9,465 nt of DNA from Clostridia bacterium (GTDB lineage: Bacteria; Bacillota_A; Clostridia; Christensenellales; UBA1242), in NCBI GenBank assembly GCA_017938565.1, contig JAGBBI010000192.1, positions 1 through 9,465 of the forward strand, in the 5' to 3' direction. This document shows, piece after piece, positions 1 through 5,695 of the stretch. The translations under genes were made by a program, and so were the position numbers. The stretch's first letter is position 1, and each line of letters opens with the position of its first letter. Under the pieces are notes generated by a model. It was not told the origin of the DNA and ran no database searches. It worked only from the letters and a program-made list of their open reading frames with translations.

Positions 1-1
1 A

Positions 2-121
2 TACATAAATAATGAAGGAAGATATCTTATCGATTTTTCAAAATTAACAAATTCTCAAATATCTGAAATTTTAGATTATGATATAAATTATAAAAAAGAT
101 TTAGAAAAACAAAAGAGGTAA
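2..121 (+). CDS. C-terminal tail of an unidentified gene (5' end outside the window)
   Basis: An open frame enters from the left edge and ends at TAA 119-121, giving a 39-residue tail that ends in KDLEKQKR. It stops three bases before the next start codon, so it is almost certainly the previous cistron of the same operon. In DpnII/MboI-type operons the gene before the endonuclease is usually the Dam-like GATC methylase, so that is the natural guess. The visible tail carries no diagnostic motif, so the guess comes from context only. It contains hydrophobic and acidic stretches but no membrane segment. Confidence 0.6.
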   Translation, partial: YINNEGRYLIDFSKLTNSQISEILDYDINYKKDLEKQKR

Positions 122-124
122 ATT

Positions 125-1051
125 ATGTGTAATAGTAAAGAACAAAATTTTATAGGTAGTTTATTAGATACTAATAGGGGTTACAACTATTATGTTGATT
201 GGGAAAATACTAAAGATTATGAGAAGTATATTATAGAACTATCAGCTTTAGACTGCTTAATTAGAATTGAACAAGATAAATTTAAAGATATGTTTGTAGA
301 ATTGTTGAACAAAGTTCCTACGGTTATATTAACTTTCCCTTATTTGTTTGCTCTATCAAAGGCAGAGAGAGTTTCCTTAAATCGATCTAATACAAACCAA
401 TTAAAACTAGTTGGTACAGAATTAGATAGTGAAGATTTTCAAGAATACTCTTTTTCAGTAGAAGATACTAAAAATATGACAATTAGCAAAATCAATGAAT
501 ATTATAATTTCTTTGTTCAAATGGGATTAGAGAATTTATTTGTAAACATGTTAAACAAGTCCACTATAGATTATGTTATTGGAGTTTTGGTTGGCTTAGA
601 TTCAAATGGTAGAAAAAATAGAGGTGGCGAAGCTTTTGAATTAGCTTGTGAACCTTTAATTAAAAAAATAACTCAAAAATACAATTTAGAATTAATTTGT
701 CAGAAAAAATTTAGTATTTTATCTGAACATATTAATATTTCTGAAGATATAGCAAATAGAAAAGCCGACTTTATAATTCATAATAAAGATTTCTCTAAAG
801 TATTAAATATAGAAGTTAATTTCTTTAATGGAACAGGTTCAAAACCTGAAGAAATTATAGACTCATATATAAATCGCCAAAATGATTTAAAGGTGAATAA
901 TATAAGATTTGCATTAATAACTGATGGCTCTTGCTGGAAACAGGCAAAAAATCAATTAAGTAAAGGTTTTAGACATTTAGATTGTTTATCAAATTATAAA
1001 ACATTAAAAAATGGAACTATAGAAAAATTTATTAAGGACATATTTTGTTAA
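125..1051 (+). CDS. DpnII/MboI-family type II restriction endonuclease (GATC)
   Basis: Predicted 308-residue endonuclease that cuts unmethylated GATC. The identification rests on similarity recalled from DpnII: the block VGLDSNGRKNRGGEAFE (residues 156-172) matches the DpnII segment VGMDTNGRKNRTGDAME. Further on, ADFII (214-218) followed by LNIEVNFFNGTGSK (227-240) matches its DFVI...LIEVNFYSGSGSK. The PD-(D/E)xK-like core is probably D215 with E230-V-N232, where Asn replaces the usual Lys, as in DpnII. The length agrees with DpnII (about 290 residues). The start is ATG 125, with GAGGT at 115-119 and a 5-nt spacer. It follows the upstream gene by 3 nt and overlaps the methyltransferase start. 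The family call is strong; GATC specificity is inferred from the family. Confidence 0.9.
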   Translation: MCNSKEQNFIGSLLDTNRGYNYYVDWENTKDYEKYIIELSALDCLIRIEQDKFKDMFVELLNKVPTVILTFPYLFALSKAERVSLNRSNTNQLKLVGTELDSEDFQEYSFSVEDTKNMTISKINEYYNFFVQMGLENLFVNMLNKSTIDYVIGVLVGLDSNGRKNRGGEAFELACEPLIKKITQKYNLELICQKKFSILSEHINISEDIANRKADFIIHNKDFSKVLNIEVNFFNGTGSKPEEIIDSYINRQNDLKVNNIRFALITDGSCWKQAKNQLSKGFRHLDCLSNYKTLKNGTIEKFIKDIFC

Positions 1052-1770
1052 AAATGAATAATGATTTTGAGTTAGAAACAAACACTGTTTGGAGTTTTCC
1101 GAATCGTGGTAAATGGGCAACTCACGATGCTAAATATCGTGGTAATTTTTCGCCATACATAGCAAAAAATATTATTTTAAGATATTCAAAAGAAAAAGAT
1201 ATTGTGTTAGACCAATTTGTTGGTGGTGGCACTACTCTTATAGAATGCAAATTAAATAATCGTAATGCTATTGGTATTGATATAAACCCTATTGCAGTTG
1301 AAATAACAAAAAATAAACTCAACTTTAATTGTGATAATGAAGTTGATGTTGATGTCAAATTAGGAAATGCTTGTTCTCTTGATTTAGAAAATGAAAGTAT
1401 TGATTTGATATGCACCCACCCACCTTATGCAGATATTATTAAATACAGCGAAGGCATTGATGGAGATTTGTCACAATTAAAATATAAAGATTTCCTTTTA
1501 CAAATTGAAAAAGTAGCAAGTGAATGTTATAGAGTGTTAAAGAAAGATAAATTTTGTGCTATTGTAATGGGAGATACTCGTAAAAATGGTATGGTTCAAC
1601 CACTTGGGTTTGAAGTTATGCAAAGATTTATCAGTGCCGGATTTAAACAAAAAGAAATAATTATTAAAGAGCAACATAACTGCAAAGCAACTGGTTTTTG
1701 GAAAACAAATAGTCAAAAATACAACTTTTTACTTTTAGCGCACGAGTATGTGTTTATATTCAAAAAATAA
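1045..1770 (+). CDS. DNA amino-methyltransferase (N6-adenine or N4-cytosine) of the R-M operon
   Basis: A SAM-dependent DNA methyltransferase of 241 residues. The SAM-binding motif I is DQFVGGGTTLIE (56-67), followed by the acidic motif II region AIGIDINP (75-82). The catalytic motif IV is THPPYAD (124-130), an HPPY variant of (D/N/S)PPY. A conserved-looking block GDTRKNG lies at 176-182, and the protein ends in HEYVFIFKK. Motif I precedes motif IV, unlike DpnA (IV before I). It therefore does not look like the usual second methylase of DpnII systems. It should protect host DNA from the adjacent endonuclease or modify a second sequence. The TTG start at 1045 has AAGGA (1034-1038) at a 6-nt spacing and overlaps the endonuclease by 7 nt. 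The ATG at 1054 is the alternative but lies 15 nt from that site. The target base is not determined. Confidence 0.85.
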   Translation: MLKMNNDFELETNTVWSFPNRGKWATHDAKYRGNFSPYIAKNIILRYSKEKDIVLDQFVGGGTTLIECKLNNRNAIGIDINPIAVEITKNKLNFNCDNEVDVDVKLGNACSLDLENESIDLICTHPPYADIIKYSEGIDGDLSQLKYKDFLLQIEKVASECYRVLKKDKFCAIVMGDTRKNGMVQPLGFEVMQRFISAGFKQKEIIIKEQHNCKATGFWKTNSQKYNFLLLAHEYVFIFKK

Positions 1771-1786
1771 ACTATCGAGGATAAAT

Positions 1787-4102
1787 ATGATTGAACGATT
1801 CAAGGAAATTAAAAATATTGGTACTTATAAAAATGCAGACCAAATTGCAAGTTGTGGTTTTAATAAGATTACAATTATTTATGGCAATAATTCACAAGGG
1901 AAAAGCACCTTTTGTGATATTTTAAAATCTTTATCACACAATGACCCCTCTTATATTGAAAATCGCAAGTCAATAGGTGAAACATCAAGTCCACAAGTTG
2001 AAATAAATTTTGGGAATAAAAACATAGCAAAATTTTCTAATGGGCAATGGAATACACCAAAAGACTTATCAAAAAATGAACATATTGTGATTTTTGATAC
2101 AGAATTTGTTCAAAACAATGTTTTTACTAATTCTGAAATTGAAAGAAAGAATAAAGAAAATTTTACAGATTTTATTTTAGGAAGCGAAAGTATTGAAATT
2201 CAAAAACAGCTTCTTGAATTGAAAGAAAAAAATAACAAGTTAGATAGGGAAAACGAATCATTAAAAAAAGATATAGAAAATTATTCAAAACTAACAATTG
2301 AAGAATTCTCAAATATAAAATTTGAAGAAGATGTAAAGGATTTAGACGCTTTATGTTTGGGTTTGTATCAGCAAATTATAAATTTAAAAAACGATAGGCA
2401 AAATATAGAAAACATAAAAAAACTGCCTATGCCATCAACTCTTGAGTATAATGATAAAAATATAAACCAGTATAATAAAATAAATGAAGTTTTAACTAGC
2501 AATTATAAATTCTCAAGACAAGACATTATCGAAAATTTTAATACTCATAAAAAACAACTTAATTCGAGCGCTAAAAATTTAGACAAATGGATTAGTGATG
2601 GATTTTCAATAGGATCATCAAACATTTGCCCTTATTGTGGCGCTTCTACAGATAATAATAAACTCGTTGAATCTTATATCACTTTGTTTTGCGAAAGTTT
2701 TATTGATTATACTAATAATGTTGAAGGGTTAACCAAAGTTTCATCAAGTACAAAAGAATTAGATGAATTAAAAATCCAAGTTAATTCTAATTTGCTAAAA
2801 ATACAAAATCTCGCTCCTAAAATATATTTAGAGAATATATATAATCTACAAAAAAAATTAGACATACATTCGGTTAGGTTGTTAACCTTATTAGAAGATT
2901 TATTAAAAAGTAAATCTGATATTGATTTAAAAATAAATGAAAGTATAGATGATAAAAATAAAGATAAATACAATAGTGTTAAGGAAGTTGTTATTGATAA
3001 ATATGTTAAGATTCTGTCAGAACTTAAAACATCACTTGATGCATATAATATAGAGCTTAATGAGTTTATTCAATTATCTTCAAATTATCTAAAAAATTTA
3101 TCTATTGAGAATTTATCTTCAAAGATAAATGAGTTAGAAAAGAAATATAAAGAGAAATGTGATATTGTCAATAGAAACATAAACAACGAAAAATTTTTGT
3201 CATATTTAGGCAACTTAAGAAAAATAAAAGAAAATGAGGCCAAGTCAAAACAATTAAAAACTGATTTTGAAAAAACACAATCTGAGTTTATAAAAACTTT
3301 CTTTACGGATATAGACACATATTTTTTAAGATTAGGAAGTCATAATTACAAAATAGAGCAAGAAACATCAAAACAAGGAATAAAAAAAATATTTACTTTA
3401 AAATTGAAATATCGAGAAAAAAAAATTGATAGTCTGCGTTTTGTTTTAAGTGATTCTGATAAAAGAGCTTTAGCATTGTCTATATTTTTAAGCAAATTAA
3501 AAAATGACAAAAATTTAGATAAAAACATCGTTGTAATGGACGACCCGATTACAAGTTTTGACAACGAAAGAATGACCTTATTTATTAACATATTAAAAGA
3601 ATTTTCAAATGCTAATCAAATCATTATTCTAACTCACTATGCTGATTTTTATAAAAAGTTGGTTGAATTAATGTATTCTCAAAATCCACCGCCAGCATTA
3701 CTTAAAATTCAATATCTTCCAAATAGCAATAAGATTATTACAGTTGATAGAAAGTCTGACAGATTATTAATGAATGATTATGAACAAGCCCTATATAACA
3801 TGTATGCTTTTATAGAAGGGATAAGTCATTCTTACTCATCAAATGATGCAAGGACTATAATGCAAAAATATTTAGAATATAAATTCTATTATGATATAAA
3901 ATCTAAAAATATAAATAGTGCAAAATTTGAAATATTTTTAACAGAGTTAAAAACGAACAATTTAATTAATGACAATATATATGCAAGACTAAATCAAAAA
4001 AGAGAGGAATATAATGTAAATTCCCATGTGTTTGATAATGATTCTGAAGATGCAAAAAGAAATAGTGTAATAGACTTACAAAGTATTTTGAAAAATATTT
4101 AA
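1787..4102 (+). CDS. AAA_13-type ATPase with zinc-hook motif, RloC/PrrC-like
   Basis: A 771-residue SMC/ABC-like ATPase. In order it shows: Walker A GNNSQGKST (33-41); a Lys/Glu-rich coiled coil (about 135-270); a zinc-hook-like CPYCG (281-285); more coiled coil (about 320-505); a signature-like LSDSDKRALALS (554-565); Walker B IVVMDDPITSFD (581-592); and an H-loop THYAD (616-620). The tail has R689, Q693 and NSH747. This spacing resembles the Arg-Glu-His anticodon-nuclease triad of PrrC/RloC, but with Gln where Glu is expected. The architecture and length resemble RloC, a tRNA-cleaving suicide defence protein. Generic AAA_13 proteins also carry an R...SH tail, so nuclease activity is inference. 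The start is ATG 1787, with GAGGA 1777-1781 and a 5-nt spacer, 16 nt after the methyltransferase stop. An in-frame ATG at 1748 lacks such a site and is not preferred. Confidence 0.85.
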   Translation: MIERFKEIKNIGTYKNADQIASCGFNKITIIYGNNSQGKSTFCDILKSLSHNDPSYIENRKSIGETSSPQVEINFGNKNIAKFSNGQWNTPKDLSKNEHIVIFDTEFVQNNVFTNSEIERKNKENFTDFILGSESIEIQKQLLELKEKNNKLDRENESLKKDIENYSKLTIEEFSNIKFEEDVKDLDALCLGLYQQIINLKNDRQNIENIKKLPMPSTLEYNDKNINQYNKINEVLTSNYKFSRQDIIENFNTHKKQLNSSAKNLDKWISDGFSIGSSNICPYCGASTDNNKLVESYITLFCESFIDYTNNVEGLTKVSSSTKELDELKIQVNSNLLKIQNLAPKIYLENIYNLQKKLDIHSVRLLTLLEDLLKSKSDIDLKINESIDDKNKDKYNSVKEVVIDKYVKILSELKTSLDAYNIELNEFIQLSSNYLKNLSIENLSSKINELEKKYKEKCDIVNRNINNEKFLSYLGNLRKIKENEAKSKQLKTDFEKTQSEFIKTFFTDIDTYFLRLGSHNYKIEQETSKQGIKKIFTLKLKYREKKIDSLRFVLSDSDKRALALSIFLSKLKNDKNLDKNIVVMDDPITSFDNERMTLFINILKEFSNANQIIILTHYADFYKKLVELMYSQNPPPALLKIQYLPNSNKIITVDRKSDRLLMNDYEQALYNMYAFIEGISHSYSSNDARTIMQKYLEYKFYYDIKSKNINSAKFEIFLTELKTNNLINDNIYARLNQKREEYNVNSHVFDNDSEDAKRNSVIDLQSILKNI

Positions 4103-4116
4103 ATTGGCACTCACAC

Positions 4117-4171
4117 GTGTGCTTGTCTTGATACAAGTCGGCTCACTGCGTTCGCCGAAAGACAAGCACAC
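4117..4171 (+). other. Hairpin with pC194-like nick sequence; candidate double-strand origin
   Basis: A perfect 13-bp stem pairs GTGTGCTTGTCTT (4117-4129) with its complement at 4159-4171. Inside, TCGGC (4138-4142) pairs with GCCGA (4154-4158), leaving GATACAAG (4130-4137) as a one-sided bulge. The junction of stem and bulge carries TCTTGATA (4126-4133). CTTG/ATA is the nick sequence of pC194-type plasmids and of phiX174-type initiators. The site lies about 500 nt upstream of a HUH Rep gene, so a replication origin is plausible. CTTGATA also occurs by chance elsewhere (about 5922 and 9260), so the structure matters more than the motif. There is no T-tract, which argues against a simple terminator. 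Confidence 0.45.
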
Positions 4172-4214
4172 TCTATGGAAAACAAAATGAAAAAATCAAA
4201 CCCATTTCGCAAAA

Positions 4215-4279
4215 CCAAGTGGGCAAAAAGTGGTCACGGCTAAAGCAATCGTGCACCACTTTTTTTATTGCCCACTTGG
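4215..4279 (+). terminator. Extended 65-nt hairpin, probable bidirectional terminator
   Basis: An outer perfect 12-bp stem pairs CCAAGTGGGCAA (4215-4226) with TTGCCCACTTGG (4268-4279). An inner stem pairs AAAGTGGTCACG (4227-4238) with CGTG-C-ACCACTTT (4250-4262, one bulged C). The inner stem is followed by TTTTATT, so on the + strand it looks like an intrinsic terminator that would end transcription of the defence operon. The minus strand also has a T5 run after the stem. The unusually long outer stem could instead be part of a replication or recombination site. Confidence 0.6.
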
Positions 4280-4385
4280 AATCTTGTTGTTTGAAAAATC
4301 AAAATTTACACAAAAATTTATCAAAAGTTTGACTTTTGTTTGTTTTATTTTTGATTTTAGCAAGGTAAAGTTTGGGTTTTGTTCC

Positions 4386-4414
4386 TTGTAATTTGAAAAA
4401 GTTTCATTTACAAT
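4386..4414 (+). promoter_or_regulatory. Candidate sigma-70 promoter of the rep leader
   Basis: TTGTAA (4386-4391), a 17-nt spacer and TACAAT (4409-4414) match the sigma-70 consensus at 4 of 6 and 5 of 6 positions. Initiation near 4421 would give a leader of about 125 nt before the 41-residue ORF, spanning the hairpins described next. In such AT-rich DNA a match this good can arise by chance. Confidence 0.4.
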
Positions 4415-4440
4415 GCTTTTGCAAGAAATCAAGGCACGCA

Positions 4441-4516
4441 AAAATGGCAAGCCGAAAAAATATGGTTGCATTTTATGGGCGTAGATTGAGAATTTTTCTC
4501 TTTCTATGCCTTTTTT
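4441..4516 (+). terminator. Leader hairpin plus terminator-like attenuator upstream of rep
   Basis: Two consecutive hairpins lie in the leader. The first pairs AAAATGGCAAGCC (4441-4453, two bulged G) with GGTTGCATTTT (4464-4474). The second pairs GGCGTAGA (4478-4485) with TCTATGCC (4503-4510, one G-U), continues through a 2x2 internal loop into GAGAA/TTCTC (4488-4492/4496-4500), and ends in six T residues (4511-4516). This is the layout of an intrinsic terminator sitting between a promoter and its genes. It suggests either transcription attenuation of rep, known in several Gram-positive plasmids, or a short RNA of about 95 nt. Confidence 0.5.
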
Positions 4517-4539
4517 GATTGCAAATATCAAAAAGGAGG
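4509..4539 (+). promoter_or_regulatory. Hairpin covering the ribosome binding site of the 41-residue ORF
   Basis: CCTTTTTTGAT (4509-4519) pairs with ATCAAAAAGG (4527-4536, one extra T). This stem overlaps the ribosome binding site AAGGAGG (4533-4539). It shares bases with the preceding terminator stem and its T-tract, so the two structures are mutually exclusive. Translation of the small ORF and the coupled rep gene could be repressed when this stem forms. Confidence 0.45.
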
Positions 4540-4547
4540 CAATCAGA

Positions 4548-4673
4548 ATGCAAGAAAAAATCAAAATCATTTTTACAAACGAACTTCAACTTGAAATTTT
4601 AGATAATGATTTCTATGTTTTGCTTTTAAAACGCATTGTTGACCTTCAAAAGATAAAGGAGGAACAACAATGA
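4548..4673 (+). CDS. Small 41-residue ORF translationally coupled to rep
   Basis: Starts at ATG 4548 with a perfect AAGGAGG (4533-4539) and an 8-nt spacer. It encodes 41 residues from MQEKIKIIFTN to KIKEEQQ and stops at TGA 4671-4673. The stop overlaps the Rep ATG as ATGA, the classic sign of translational coupling. The product is probably mostly helical (LEILDNDFYVLLLKRIVDLQ), with no Cys and no membrane segment. I recognise no family. It may be a copy-control or accessory Rep protein, or merely a leader peptide that delivers ribosomes to rep. The strong binding site and the exact overlap make translation likely. Confidence 0.65.
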   Translation: MQEKIKIIFTNELQLEILDNDFYVLLLKRIVDLQKIKEEQQ

Positions 4674-5518
4674 ATTATTTAAAAACAAAAGTTTATTTAG
4701 ATGGAAGTCATTATATTGCAATTCCAAGTAAAAAACAAAGTTGGAAGAAACGAAAAAAGGAACACAAGCCAAAGAGTGAGTTAAATGAAAAAGTAAAAGA
4801 AATTTTTAGACAGAGCGAAAAGATTAAAGAAACGATACAAGAGATAAATAAGGAAATAGGAAATGTTAAGAAGTCAACAAAAATCGTAAAGTCGTGTTTA
4901 GATAGATTAACAAGGAATGCAATTGTAAGAAAAACAAGGCTGAGTAGAAAAGTTTATTTGCAAGACTGGAATTATTTTTGCACCTTCACTTATGACAGCA
5001 ACAAATTAAGCGAACAAGAGTTTAGAAAGAAATTGAGTAATTGTTTAAAGCATCTATCTTCACGTAAGGGTTGGAAGTATGTTGGAGTTTGGGAAAAGTC
5101 GCCCAAGAATGAGAGATTGCATTTTCATGGGCTGTTTTACACCCCACAAATGGTTGGAGAGTTGGTCGAGAAAAGAGATTATTCGACCACAAGACACAAA
5201 ATGCAAGTTGCAGTGCAAAACACTTTTTTCTTAAAAAGATTTGGAAGAAATGATTTTCGAGAAATTGTGAAAAACGATTTAAGTCAAACGATAAGCTATA
5301 TGATGAAATACATTCAAAAGACAGGAGAAAAAGTTGTTTACTCAAAAGGTCTGCCAACATATTTTGTGTCAGATATTATCGAGCAAGATGTTGTTTGCAC
5401 AATAGGACAAGAGAATAGAAAATTGTTGCTGTTTGACAATTTCCATTGTATTAACGATGGCGAGTTTATAGGAAAAGTGGATAAGTCGGTCATTAAGAAA
5501 ATGCCGAAAACAAACTAA
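4670..5518 (+). CDS. HUH-type rolling-circle replication initiator (Rep)
   Basis: A 282-residue endonuclease predicted to nick one strand at the origin, bind its 5' end through tyrosine and start rolling-circle replication. RCR motif 1 is FCTFTYD (103-109), preceded by a basic and coiled-coil N-terminus (about 25-70). The metal-binding HUH motif is HFHGLFY (151-157; His151, His153), just after VGVWEKS with Glu142. The catalytic motif is SYMMKYIQK (209-217), with Tyr210 as the likely nucleophile and Lys213 and Tyr214 nearby. There is no helicase domain, so a host helicase would be needed. The start is ATG 4670, with AAAGGAGG at 4655-4662 and a 7-nt spacer. A mobile context is supported by the upstream hairpins and the downstream serine recombinase. 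The HUH fold is well supported; the exact Rep subfamily is not determined. Confidence 0.85.
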   Translation: MNYLKTKVYLDGSHYIAIPSKKQSWKKRKKEHKPKSELNEKVKEIFRQSEKIKETIQEINKEIGNVKKSTKIVKSCLDRLTRNAIVRKTRLSRKVYLQDWNYFCTFTYDSNKLSEQEFRKKLSNCLKHLSSRKGWKYVGVWEKSPKNERLHFHGLFYTPQMVGELVEKRDYSTTRHKMQVAVQNTFFLKRFGRNDFREIVKNDLSQTISYMMKYIQKTGEKVVYSKGLPTYFVSDIIEQDVVCTIGQENRKLLLFDNFHCINDGEFIGKVDKSVIKKMPKTN

Positions 5519-5559
5519 ATTATCTTTCGCCAGTAGAGCATAAACGAAACAGAGTTTGT

Positions 5560-5599
5560 TGTCAAGGGTAAAGTGTATTGATTTTATCAACCCTTGACA
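5560..5599. repeat. Inverted repeat between rep and the recombinase gene
   Basis: TGTCAAGGGT (5560-5569) and ACCCTTGACA (5590-5599) are a perfect 10-bp inverted repeat. A smaller dyad, TTGAT/ATCAA (5578-5582/5586-5590), lies inside. No T-tract follows, so this is not an obvious terminator. Both ends contain a TTGACA -35-like hexamer, facing opposite directions. It could be an operator, a recombinase or Rep binding site, or a paired promoter element. Confidence 0.5.
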
Positions 5600-5649
5600 T
5601 CAAACATAAAAATCTTCAAGCAAAAAATTTGAACAGTTCCGTTTATTTG

Positions 5650-5685
5650 CTCCTTGTCGAAAGACAAATAAAAAATATAAAGGAG
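5650..5685 (+). promoter_or_regulatory. Ribosome-binding-site-sequestering hairpin before the recombinase
   Basis: CTCCTT (5650-5655) is the exact complement of the ribosome binding site AAGGAG (5680-5685). Between them TTGTC-GAAA-GACAA (5654-5667) forms a 5-bp hairpin with a GNRA tetraloop. The two stems share bases 5654-5655, so they compete or nest imperfectly. When the longer-range pair forms, the recombinase start would be masked. This resembles the arrangement before the 41-residue ORF. Confidence 0.4.
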
Positions 5686-5695
5686 TTAAAACAAA

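Noticed and set aside
1748..1786. In-frame upstream ATG extending the ATPase by 13 residues
   Set aside because: It overlaps the methyltransferase, lacks a ribosome binding site and adds a non-conserved-looking segment. GAGGA with a 5-nt spacer favours ATG 1787.
4175..4243. 22-codon frame starting MENKMKKSN
   Set aside because: It has no ribosome binding site and runs into the 4215-4279 hairpin, so it is probably chance.
4265..4570. 101-codon minus-strand frame opposite the rep leader
   Set aside because: Its composition is the complement of an AT-rich non-coding leader. It covers the hairpins and has no family resemblance.
5524..5544. CTTTCGC...GCATAAAC shared with 7341-7356 as a possible recombinase att pair
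   Set aside because: The two copies differ in spacing and only 7-8 bp blocks match. One copy lies inside the element rather than at an edge.
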